Of a DNA stretch of 16,418 nt, positions 7,546 through 14,104 are shown piece after piece. The notes beneath the pieces were generated by a model. The model saw nothing but the letters and a program-made list of their open reading frames with translations, was not told the origin of the DNA and did no database searches. This DNA comes from an uncultured Eubacteriales bacterium (GTDB lineage: Bacteria; Bacillota; Clostridia; Christensenellales; CAG-917). Made by a program: the position numbers and the translations under genes. The stretch lies in the NCBI GenBank assembly GCA_900549225.1, contig URNP01000029.1:1-16418 (forward strand), written 5' to 3'. Within the stretch, counting starts at the first letter, position 1; each line of letters begins with the position of its first letter.

Positions 7546-8358
7546 TCAGTTTTCGATTGCGTCAAGCGCAGGTTTGAGATATTTCTCGGCATCGATTTTT
7601 TCCACTTCGCCCGCGTCCACGGCTTGCGCGATTGCTCTGTCCATAGGCAACTTGCCAAGCACTGCAAGGTCGAAATCTTTTGCGATCTTGTCCACGTTGC
7701 CGCTGCCGAAGATGTCAATCTTCTTGCCGCAATCGGGGCATTCGATATAGCTCATGTTTTCAACAACGCCGTAGATGTGGATGTTCATTTTGTTTGCCAT
7801 CTTCACTGCTTTCTCGACGATCATCGACACGAGGTCTTGCGGAGACGTGACGATGATTATTCCGTCAAGCTTGATAGATTGAAACACCGTGAGCGGCACG
7901 TCTCCCGTTCCCGGAGGCATGTCCACAAACATAAAGTCCACGTCGTCCCACACAACGTCCGTCCAGAACTGTTTCACCATGCCGGCAATGACCGGGCCGC
8001 GCCATATCACGGGATCGTTTTCGCTCTCGAGAAGAAGGTTGGACGACACCACTTTGATGCCGAACGCGCTTTGACGGGGATAAATTCCGTTTGCATCCGC
8101 TTCGATACCGCCGCTTATGCCAAAGGCTCTGGGAATGGACGGGCCTGTGATGTCCGCGTCCAAAATGGCAACCGATTTGCCTTGTTTTGCTTTGCCCACG
8201 GCAAGCAGTGACGTGACGAGAGATTTTCCGACGCCGCCCTTTCCGCTAACGATGCCTATAACTTTTTTGACGTTGGAAAGCGGATTTTGCTTTTCAAACG
8301 TTATTCTTGAACCGCAGTCCTTCGAGCAAGAACCGCAATCGTGAGTGCAATCGCTCAT
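7546..8358 (-). CDS. mrp: Mrp/Nbp35-family iron-sulfur carrier ATPase
   Basis: A 270-residue P-loop ATPase of the Mrp/ApbC/Nbp35 family that binds and transfers [4Fe-4S] clusters to target proteins in the cytoplasm. The deviant Walker A GKGGVGKS is at 39-46, the DADITGPSIP switch at 67-76, and DMPPGTGD at 146-153. The cluster-binding CxxC pair, C207 and C210 (ECPDC), near the C-terminus bridges the dimer. The N-terminus carries four further cysteines (C4, C8, C11, C15, in CTHDCGSCSKDC), resembling the extra N-terminal cluster site of Nbp35 proteins. The start is supported by AAGGAG (8372-8367) 8 bases upstream. It leads an operon with the C_GCAxxG_C_C gene (coupled) and probably the MGMT-family gene. 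Confidence 0.95.
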   Translation of the reverse strand: MSDCTHDCGSCSKDCGSRITFEKQNPLSNVKKVIGIVSGKGGVGKSLVTSLLAVGKAKQGKSVAILDADITGPSIPRAFGISGGIEADANGIYPRQSAFGIKVVSSNLLLESENDPVIWRGPVIAGMVKQFWTDVVWDDVDFMFVDMPPGTGDVPLTVFQSIKLDGIIIVTSPQDLVSMIVEKAVKMANKMNIHIYGVVENMSYIECPDCGKKIDIFGSGNVDKIAKDFDLAVLGKLPMDRAIAQAVDAGEVEKIDAEKYLKPALDAIEN

Positions 8359-8464
8359 ATATATAACTCCTTATGCAACGTCACCGCACATGTAATGCAA
8401 CTCTGTTGCGAAATCTTTTTCTGCATTGATGATACCACTTCCTCGCCGTTATTAAAAGTCTTTT

Positions 8465-8504
8465 GCGAAACTTTGATGCGAAAATCATTTTCGTAAAGTT
8501 TTGC
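8465..8504. promoter_or_regulatory. imperfect dyad upstream of rubrerythrin, candidate operator
   Basis: GCGAAACTTT-GAT-GCGAAAA (8465-8484) is the near reverse complement of TTTTCGTAAAGTTTTGC (8488-8504). The left arm has three extra bases and there are two mismatch or wobble positions. It lies about 70 bases upstream of the rubrerythrin ATG, in the region divergent from mrp. Oxidative-stress genes are often PerR/Fur regulated, but this is not a clear match to the PerR box. A weak hairpin function is also possible. The rest of 8359-8571 shows no further feature beyond the two ribosome binding sites. Confidence 0.35.
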
Positions 8505-8571
8505 TCTTTTCTAGGAATAAAAGAATCGCATATTCGCAATAATTCTAAAAAACAAAAAAAAGGAGAAGCAT

Positions 8572-9162
8572 ATGAAACTTCAAGACAGCAAAACCTATCA
8601 GAACCTTGCAAGAGCATACGTCGGCGAAACGCAATCGTACGTCAGATATCAGTTTATCGAGTACGGCGCACGCAATCAAGGCTACAACGCCCTCGCGGAA
8701 GTCGTGGACAAAATCGTGTACAACGAATTTAATCACGCAAGACTTCTTTACACGCTAATTCAACAAGCAAGCAAAAACCAAATCGACAATATCGAAATCA
8801 ACGCAGGCTACCCCTTCAAAGAAAAATGGGATCTGACGGAAAACTTCGCGCTTGCCGCAGAAGATCACGAGACCGAAATCAAACTTTACAAATCCTTTGA
8901 AAAAACCGCGCGTTCGGAAGGATTCGAGGACATTGCAAACACTTTCAAAATGCTTGCGGACGTTGAAAAACAGCACAAAAAAACCTTTGAGGATTTGCAC
9001 AAGCAACTCAAAGACGGCACTCTGTACAAAAAAGAAAAAGCGGTGACTTGGCGTTGCTCAGGTTGCGGATATGAATCCACCTCGAAAGAGGCTTGGGACG
9101 AATGCCCTCTTTGCAAAGCAAAACAAGGCGTTGTCAATGTAAAAACGGCACAAAGCCGATAA
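8572..9162 (+). CDS. rbr: Rubrerythrin
   Basis: A 196-residue cytoplasmic non-haem iron peroxidase that reduces hydrogen peroxide in anaerobes using electrons from NAD(P)H via rubredoxin-type carriers. The N-terminal four-helix diiron domain (about 1-150) shows ligands in GETQS (E19), NEFNHA (E52, H55), EDHETE (around 97-102) and VEKQH (E132, H135). The C-terminal rubredoxin domain has CSGC (162-165) and CPLC (178-181) binding one iron. Length and domain order are those of classical rubrerythrin. AGGAG (8561-8565) lies 6 bases before the ATG. It is monocistronic; no clear terminator follows. A dyad upstream may be the operator. Confidence 0.97.
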   Translation: MKLQDSKTYQNLARAYVGETQSYVRYQFIEYGARNQGYNALAEVVDKIVYNEFNHARLLYTLIQQASKNQIDNIEINAGYPFKEKWDLTENFALAAEDHETEIKLYKSFEKTARSEGFEDIANTFKMLADVEKQHKKTFEDLHKQLKDGTLYKKEKAVTWRCSGCGYESTSKEAWDECPLCKAKQGVVNVKTAQSR

Positions 9163-9219
9163 TAACTGCGCCGTCCTCGTTCGTTTCACAACGACGAACA
9201 CACAGTTCAATAGTTTTGA

Positions 9220-9351
9220 AACGAACCGGGCAAATATCAGTCCGATTACAGCGAGTACGAAACGGGGAAAATCGAACTCGGCTATGAAAAAATCGTCTAT
9301 CTTTGCAAGCGCTTGGATATCACTCCAAACGATTTGTTTGAGATAAAATAA
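9220..9351 (+). pseudogene. C-terminal remnant of an XRE-type HTH regulator
   Basis: A 43-codon open stretch ending in TAA at 9349-9351 encodes QSDYSEYETGKIELGYEK, then IVYLCKRLDITPNDLFEIK. This matches the recognition helix and the last helices of Cro/C1 (XRE) repressors, where the pattern is QS-YS-YE-G followed by L-ALDVSPNELF. The first two helices are absent, a stop (TGA 9217-9219) precedes the stretch in frame, and there is no start codon. I take it as the surviving 3' end of a lost regulator gene. Confidence 0.6.
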
Positions 9352-9428
9352 CCATTTTCAATATAGTTTTTGGGGATGAAGAACGTATCGCTTTTATTGT
9401 GTGAAGCATAAAACTGCGATATTTGAGC

Positions 9429-9517
9429 GTCAGACAAGGAAGCGCACCTCGAACGACAATCCTAACGTACTGAGACGTACGTGAATTGACGGACGAGGTG
9501 CGCTGACGAAGTTATTC
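9429..9517. repeat. structured element A (paired with element B)
   Basis: A foldable unit. The outer stem AGCGCACCTCG (9441-9451) pairs perfectly with CGAGGTGCGCT (9494-9504). The middle stem CGACAA (9454-9459) pairs with TTGACG (9486-9491) with one mismatch. The inner stem ACGTAC (9465-9470) pairs with GTACGT (9477-9482) around loop TGAGAC. The bulged sequences TCGAAC, TCCTAA and GGACGAG, and the trailing GAC-AAGTTA, are shared with element B. By hand alignment 53 of 74 positions agree with B. It may be a non-coding RNA, a REP/MITE-like mobile repeat or a recombination site. Strand is unknown. Confidence 0.65.
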
Positions 9518-9536
9518 GCTTGCCATAGCCTTTTGT

Positions 9537-9661
9537 AAAACCGCATAAAATCGATGCATAACGCGAAAGAGGTACTCGAACGGCAGCCCTAATTTACTAA
9601 TCGTAAATGAGTTGTCGGACGAGTGCCTCTGACAAAGTTAGGCGCGATTTTATGCGGTTTT
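9537..9661. repeat. structured element B with 17-bp inverted ends
   Basis: A second copy of the element. The outer stem AGAGGTACTCG (9568-9578) pairs with CGAGTGCCTCT (9620-9630) with a single G-U. The middle stem CGGCAG (9581-9586) pairs with TTGTCG (9612-9617). The inner stem ATTTAC (9592-9597) pairs with GTAAAT (9603-9608) around TAATC. Stem bases differ from A at many positions but pairing is kept. Unlike A, it is enclosed by perfect 17-bp inverted repeats, AAAACCGCATAAAATCG (9537-9553) and its complement (9645-9661). The right end touches the nrdG stop codon, so the element may also serve as that gene's terminator. Confidence 0.7.
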
Positions 9662-10355
9662 ATTTATAGCCGCGAAGGGAAACAACCCCCACTTTCTCGG
9701 CAAAATAAGTCTTGTAACTTTCCGCAGTGGCTTTGTCGACGGGGGTGTAGCCGTGGGCGATGCAACCGTCGTTGTCGTTGTATTTTTGCATGAAATAACG
9801 AGGTGCGCCCGAGATGAGATAGGCAATTTTTTGCATATCTTCGGCGGTGTGGAACTCTTTGATTATGGTGGTGCGAAATTCGTAATCTACGCCGCTGTCC
9901 TTGAGCAACTGCATGCTTTTGAGGATTTTGCCCATATCGACGCTCTCAACGCCGACGGTGAGAGCATACTTTTCGGGGCTGTTTTTGACGTCCATTGCGA
10001 CGAAATCGACGAGTTTTTTGTTTAACACTTCTTCGAGGACGTCGGGGCGAAGTCCGTTGGTGTCGAGTTTTGTGGCGTAGCCCATACCTCTGACTTTCGT
10101 CAAGAAATCGCACAAGTCGGGTTGAAGAGTCGGTTCCCCGCCCGTCACGCAGACTGCATCGACGAGCCCTTTGCGCTTTTGGAGATAGTCGAAAACCTCC
10201 GCCTCGTCTATACGTTGCGAATTGAGGTTGCCCACCACGAGCGGCGCATTGTGGCAGAACGGACAGCGGAAATTGCAACCGCCCGTAAAGACGGTGCAAG
10301 CGATTTTGCCGTCGAAATCCACCATTGAAAATTTTTCGTATCCACAGATTACCAT
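9660..10355 (-). CDS. nrdG: Anaerobic ribonucleoside-triphosphate reductase activating protein (radical SAM)
   Basis: A 231-residue radical-SAM enzyme. It reduces S-adenosylmethionine with a [4Fe-4S] cluster to create the glycyl radical on anaerobic ribonucleotide reductase, allowing deoxynucleotide synthesis without oxygen. The cluster motif CNFRCPFC (C27, C31, C34) follows VFTGG. The SAM-binding GGEP is at 73-76, and DTNGLRP and VAMDVKNSP follow at the expected places. Size and motifs fit the NrdG2-type activase; a pyruvate formate-lyase activase-like role cannot be excluded, since no nrdD lies nearby. The ATG has no Shine-Dalgarno, and the predicted transcript start falls on the A of the ATG, so the mRNA may be leaderless. 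It is divergent from the chromate-transporter pair. Confidence 0.9.
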   Translation of the reverse strand: MVICGYEKFSMVDFDGKIACTVFTGGCNFRCPFCHNAPLVVGNLNSQRIDEAEVFDYLQKRKGLVDAVCVTGGEPTLQPDLCDFLTKVRGMGYATKLDTNGLRPDVLEEVLNKKLVDFVAMDVKNSPEKYALTVGVESVDMGKILKSMQLLKDSGVDYEFRTTIIKEFHTAEDMQKIAYLISGAPRYFMQKYNDNDGCIAHGYTPVDKATAESYKTYFAEKVGVVSLRGYK

Positions 10356-10361
10356 GATTAT

Positions 10362-10391
10362 ATTTTAGCACGCATCGTACGGTTTGGGCAA
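10362..10391 (-). promoter_or_regulatory. nrdG promoter, predicted leaderless
   Basis: On the minus strand TTGCCC (10391-10386) and TAAAAT (10367-10362) are separated by 18 bases. The transcript start expected 7 bases after the -10 is 10355, the A of the nrdG ATG. An overlapping TATAAT (10362-10357) would put the start inside the gene. Confidence 0.55.
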
Positions 10392-10405
10392 TGGTTTGAA
10401 CACAC

Positions 10406-10434
10406 TTTACAACGCAATACGTCGGTGATATAAT
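10406..10434 (+). promoter_or_regulatory. promoter of the chromate-transporter pair, very short leader
   Basis: TTTACA (10406-10411) and TATAAT (10429-10434) are separated by 17 bases. The expected start near 10441 leaves only about 6 bases before the ATG at 10447, and there is no Shine-Dalgarno sequence. Confidence 0.7.
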
Positions 10435-10446
10435 TTTTTTGCGATT

Positions 10447-11214
10447 ATGGAAAAGAGAAGCAGAAAGCAGTACCTCATAGAACTTTTGAAGTTGTTTGGC
10501 ATGTTTTTCAAAATAGGTCTGTTTTCCTTTGGCGGAGGATACGCGATGCTCTCGCTCATAGAAGCGGAAGTCGTGAAAAAACAAAAGTGGATAACGCACG
10601 GCGAACTTGCCGACGTGTTTGCAATCGCAGAAAGCACGCCCGGGCCGATTGCGATAAACACGGCAACTTACATAGGTGTGAAACGGTGCGGCGTACTCGG
10701 CGGCATAGTTGCGACTCTCGGCGTGGTTATACCCTCTCTCATCGTCATCGTCGGGATAAGTTATATCATCGAACTCGTCAAAGACAACGTGTGGGCGGGC
10801 TACTTTTTCAGAAGTATCAGAGTCGGCGTTCTTGTGCTTATCGCAAAAGCAGTGTTTACGTTTTTCAAAGATATTCGCAAAAACGTATTGTCGTATCTTG
10901 TGATGACGGCGTCGTTTTTGCTCGTGTTGCTCACGGACGTAAGAGTGATTTATATCATTCTTTCAAGCATGATCGTCGCAATCGTGGCGCTTGGTTTAAG
11001 ACAGGTTTACGACAAGAAAATACTGCACGCCGTCGGCACACCCGAATACTACAACGAGCGCATAGGCCGCACTCTCGAAAAAGACGAATATATACGGGAA
11101 ACGGACTTTACGTTGCCAAAATGCGACGATAAAGCCATCGTTTGCGCAATTGACGGTTCAAACTCGTCGTTTGCGAAAACGTCCGAGATAAGTGAGGAGG
11201 GCAAGAGAAAATGA
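10447..11214 (+). CDS. Chromate transporter family protein, first half-size subunit
   Basis: A 255-residue membrane protein of the CHR (ChrA) family, half-size type encoded as a pair. The family signatures are FFKIGLFSFGGGYAML (20-35), the AESTPGPIAINTATYIG stretch (61-77) and GVVIPSLIV (92-100). Hydrophobic segments run up to about residue 184. CHR proteins export chromate; many members in anaerobes have unproven substrates, possibly sulfate-like anions. The region after residue 186 is a hydrophilic tail of about 70 residues rich in charged residues and serine, longer than I would expect for this family. Its stop overlaps the start of the second subunit by 4 bases (ATGA), so the two are translated together and probably form a heterodimer. 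The start has no Shine-Dalgarno and follows the promoter by about 6 bases. Confidence 0.92.
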   Translation: MEKRSRKQYLIELLKLFGMFFKIGLFSFGGGYAMLSLIEAEVVKKQKWITHGELADVFAIAESTPGPIAINTATYIGVKRCGVLGGIVATLGVVIPSLIVIVGISYIIELVKDNVWAGYFFRSIRVGVLVLIAKAVFTFFKDIRKNVLSYLVMTASFLLVLLTDVRVIYIILSSMIVAIVALGLRQVYDKKILHAVGTPEYYNERIGRTLEKDEYIRETDFTLPKCDDKAIVCAIDGSNSSFAKTSEISEEGKRK

Positions 11215-11813
11215 TATATCTGCAACTCTTCTGGACGTTTTTCAAAATAGGTCTTTTCACGATCGGAGGCGGTCAGGCTATGATTCCGATGATAAGTCAG
11301 GAAGTCGTGGAAAAAGGCTGGCTTACAATCGAAGAAGTGCAATCTTTCATTGCGATTTCCGAGAGCACGCCCGGGCCGTTTGCCGTCAATATTGCAACTT
11401 ACACGGGCGTGTCGGTGCTGCAATCGGCAGGCGTTGGCGAAAGCATACTCGGCGCGATTTGCGCGACTTTCGGAGTGGTTCTTCCCTCATTGGTTATCAT
11501 CACGCTGATTGCCATGGCGTTTTCAAACTTCATAAAAAAACCTGCGGTGCAAGGTGTTTTCTCGTACGTACGTTCGACGGTGACGGGATTGCTACTGGCG
11601 GTTTTAGTCGGATTCGTACTCTCAACCCTATTCGGAATTTCAAGCGTGCTTTCGCACGAACCTATTCAATTTGACGTTATCGGAACTTGCCTTTTCGTGT
11701 TTTTGCTCGGCATATCGCTTGTCAAAATCAAAGGCAAAACGTTGCAACCTATCGTGATCATTCTCATTTCCGCAGTCGTGGGAACGCTTTGCTACGGATT
11801 TATAAGGTTGTAA
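11211..11813 (+). CDS. Chromate transporter family protein, second half-size subunit
   Basis: A 200-residue membrane protein homologous to the preceding gene. The same signatures recur: FFKIGLFTIGGGQAMI (10-25), SESTPGPFAVNIATYTG (50-66) and GVVLPSLVIIT (about 87-97). Then come several hydrophobic helices ending close to the C-terminus, without the long tail of its partner. The first ATG overlaps the upstream stop, and GAGGAGG (11194-11200) lies 10 bases before it, giving good translation. Half-size CHR proteins act as antiparallel heterodimers equivalent to one full-length ChrA. Anion export is the family role; the true substrate here is unknown. No clear terminator follows. Confidence 0.92.
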   Translation: MIYLQLFWTFFKIGLFTIGGGQAMIPMISQEVVEKGWLTIEEVQSFIAISESTPGPFAVNIATYTGVSVLQSAGVGESILGAICATFGVVLPSLVIITLIAMAFSNFIKKPAVQGVFSYVRSTVTGLLLAVLVGFVLSTLFGISSVLSHEPIQFDVIGTCLFVFLLGISLVKIKGKTLQPIVIILISAVVGTLCYGFIRL

Positions 11814-11872
11814 CTCCTAAAAAGCAACCGTGTATTTTACAAAAAATTTGCACATTTGCCTCATATTGAGTA

Positions 11873-11901
11873 TTTACAATACGACATTTTTACACTATAA
11901 T
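11873..11901 (+). promoter_or_regulatory. promoter of the sugar transporter gene
   Basis: TTTACA (11873-11878) and TATAAT (11896-11901) are separated by 17 bases. The expected start near 11908 gives a leader of about 62 bases that contains a palindromic cluster and AGGAG (11959-11963), 6 bases before the ATG. Confidence 0.75.
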
Positions 11902-11922
11902 ATACTTATCTATATTATCGTG

Positions 11923-11938
11923 CGCATGCGTACGCGTA
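11923..11938. promoter_or_regulatory. palindrome cluster in the transporter leader, candidate operator
   Basis: Three overlapping perfect 8-bp palindromes, CGCATGCG (11923-11930), GCGTACGC (11928-11935) and TACGCGTA (11931-11938), lie about 15-30 bases after the predicted transcript start. The position suits a repressor site. It does not match the catabolite-control consensus. Confidence 0.3.
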
Positions 11939-11969
11939 TTTTATGGATATTCTCGAATAGGAGTCAATT

Positions 11970-14087
11970 ATGAGTAAAAAGGAAAAGCCGGCACCAGTGC
12001 TCGACGAGAAAGGCAGACCGCCTCTCAAACTCGACTATCCGCAGACCTTTAAGGTCGGTTTCGCATTCGCGATTATTATGCTGTTTTGGACAGCGTACGA
12101 CTTCGTCGTTCCCCTCCTTATCGACAACGCTTACGGCTTGCCGAGTTGGGCGCGTGGACTCATTATGGGTCTTGACAACCTCTTGTCGCTGTTTATGTTG
12201 CCGCTCTTTGGCAAACTCTCCGACAACGCTCACGGCAAACTCGTCAAAAAATGGGGGCGCCGTACTCCGTTTATCGTGATCGGTACGGTGGCTTCCGTTG
12301 CGCTTATGGTTTTTGTGCCACTCGTCACGATCAATCAACAAGAACAATCCAACGATTACATCAAAACCGAAGTCGAAATGCGCCTTGACGACGACGCATA
12401 TATGGAAGATTTGCTTGGAGATTGGTTCGACTACGCAGTCAGCGTAAAAGAAAATCCGCAAGCCAAACAACTTTATAAATCCGTCAGCGCAAACGACTTG
12501 TGCGACCTCGACTATCTTGCGATGAACGGTCATAACTACAAAACCGACAGAGCAAAAACGAGAGAATTCTTCACTTCGATACGCTATTACGGCAAACTCA
12601 CTTCAAAGAAAGCCGTGCTCAATATGCTGGGCAAAACTACGTATTATTATCCGGACGGAGATACCGAAATCACGGATTTGAATGCGGTTTGCCCCGACAC
12701 CGACAAAACTTACCAAGAAATGCTTGATAGCAACAAAAATTACAAAACGTACGTTGCTTCGGGTATGAACTCGTACAAATCCTACCTCATCAGACAAGCA
12801 AGCATCGACGGCGGCCACGGCAGCGAAAACTACAAGGGCTTCTACGGCGTAAAGAGCCTCGTGGTGTATATGGTCATCCTTCTTTTGGTGCTTATCGCAA
12901 TGGCAACGTTCCGCTCCCCTGCAGTCGCGCTCATGCCGGACGTCACGCCCAAGCCCCTCCGCTCGCAAGCAAACGCAATCATCAACCTTTGCGGCGGTAT
13001 CGGCGGCGCAATCGCGTTCTTGATTTACACGGTCGTGCTGTTCGGAACGAATCTTTACAATTACGTCATCATCTTCGGTTCGGTTGCGGCAGGTATGCTC
13101 TTGCTTCTTGCCGGATTCCTCGCTCTTGTCAACGAGCGCAAGATGGTTGCAAAATGCCAAGAAATCTGCAAAGAATACGAAATCGACGACTTCGCAGAAG
13201 GCGAGAATCCCGAAGCGGAAAAATTTGCAGAAGAACTCATTCACGAAGGCGATGCGGAGTACAACCTCGACAGCAAGCCCGACGGCGAAACGCAAGAAAT
13301 CGTCAACGAAGCCGCTTCAAAAGAAGAAGTCGCTCCCGAAACTCTCGATTTTGCAAAGCAAGTCGTTGAAAACACCAAGAAAAAATGTCAATCACCCAAA
13401 GAATGGTGGGGCGCAAAGAGCGATCTCGAAAAAGGCAGACTCAAATCGTTCATTCTCATCCTCGCATCAATCTTTATGTGGTTTATGGGATACAATGCTG
13501 TATCGTCCAACCTTTCCGTCTATACAACCAAGGCACTCAACCTCTCTGCGGGTATCGCTTCGATTATCTCCGGCGTGTCCATGGGCATAAGCGCAATCGC
13601 TTTCATCCCCGTTGGGTATATGGCTGCAAAAATTGGAAGAAAAAAATCGATTATCATCGGCTTCGGTATGGCTGTAATTTCATTTATCCTTATCTTCGCC
13701 GCCCTGCGTCCTGGATATGGCACCTCGCTCAAAGCAGTGCTGTTTGCACTCTTCTACCTCATCGCAGGCTTCGGTCTTATCATCGCAAACGTCAACACGT
13801 TCCCGATGGTCACCGAACTTTCAACGGCGGAAACGGTGGGTCAATACACCGGCTACTACTATATGGCAACTATGTCCGCACAAGCAATCACCCCCGCTAT
13901 CGGCGGCGCAATTATGGACACAGGCGGAAACAAATTCCTCTTCCTCTACAGCGCAATCTGCATCGTCATCGCAATCGTGCTGATGTTCTTCGTCAAACAC
14001 GGAGACAGCAAACAACTTGCAAGCGGCAGAAAACTCTCCAAAGAAGAGAAAAAACAAATCAGATTGGATGCGCTCGACGCAGATTAA
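11970..14087 (+). CDS. GPH/SLC45-like MFS sugar transporter with large inserted loops
   Basis: A 705-residue membrane protein of the major facilitator superfamily, closest in look to GPH/SLC45-type cation-sugar symporters. Helices 1-3 lie at about 28-51, 62-80 and 100-120, with the motif-A-like GKLSDNAHGKLVKKWGRR (81-98) between helices 2 and 3. Helices 4-6 lie at about 294-314, 336-358 and 364-387, with RSPAVALMPDVTP and RSQANAI typical of the family. Helices 7-12 start near 491, with the second motif GYMAAKIGRKKS (549-560). Two regions are oversized: about 170 residues (121-293) between helices 3 and 4, outside the cell, and an acidic cytoplasmic loop of about 100 residues (388-490). Usual members have about 450 residues. 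A strong promoter and AGGAG precede it. The convergent GH13 hydrolase suggests a glucan oligosaccharide substrate (inference). Confidence 0.88.
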   Translation: MSKKEKPAPVLDEKGRPPLKLDYPQTFKVGFAFAIIMLFWTAYDFVVPLLIDNAYGLPSWARGLIMGLDNLLSLFMLPLFGKLSDNAHGKLVKKWGRRTPFIVIGTVASVALMVFVPLVTINQQEQSNDYIKTEVEMRLDDDAYMEDLLGDWFDYAVSVKENPQAKQLYKSVSANDLCDLDYLAMNGHNYKTDRAKTREFFTSIRYYGKLTSKKAVLNMLGKTTYYYPDGDTEITDLNAVCPDTDKTYQEMLDSNKNYKTYVASGMNSYKSYLIRQASIDGGHGSENYKGFYGVKSLVVYMVILLLVLIAMATFRSPAVALMPDVTPKPLRSQANAIINLCGGIGGAIAFLIYTVVLFGTNLYNYVIIFGSVAAGMLLLLAGFLALVNERKMVAKCQEICKEYEIDDFAEGENPEAEKFAEELIHEGDAEYNLDSKPDGETQEIVNEAASKEEVAPETLDFAKQVVENTKKKCQSPKEWWGAKSDLEKGRLKSFILILASIFMWFMGYNAVSSNLSVYTTKALNLSAGIASIISGVSMGISAIAFIPVGYMAAKIGRKKSIIIGFGMAVISFILIFAALRPGYGTSLKAVLFALFYLIAGFGLIIANVNTFPMVTELSTAETVGQYTGYYYMATMSAQAITPAIGGAIMDTGGNKFLFLYSAICIVIAIVLMFFVKHGDSKQLASGRKLSKEEKKQIRLDALDAD

Positions 14088-14104
14088 AAAAGCGATATGC
14101 TTAC

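Noticed and set aside
6552..7577. A 341-codon open frame on the plus strand
   Set aside because: It is antisense to the MGMT-family and C_GCAxxG_C_C genes and crosses their intergenic gap. Its translation resembles no family, whereas both minus-strand genes have clear motifs.
7545..7718. A longer N-terminus for the C_GCAxxG_C_C protein
   Set aside because: The extra 58 codons lie wholly inside mrp, are unlike the family, and the ATG at 7544 is placed for translational coupling.
7366..8211. A 281-codon open frame on the plus strand
   Set aside because: It is antisense to mrp and the following gene, and its histidine- and valine-rich translation is typical of a shadow frame.
9421..9661. A CRISPR-like array
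   Set aside because: Only two imperfect copies exist, they are long and palindromic, and there are no regular spacers or cas genes.
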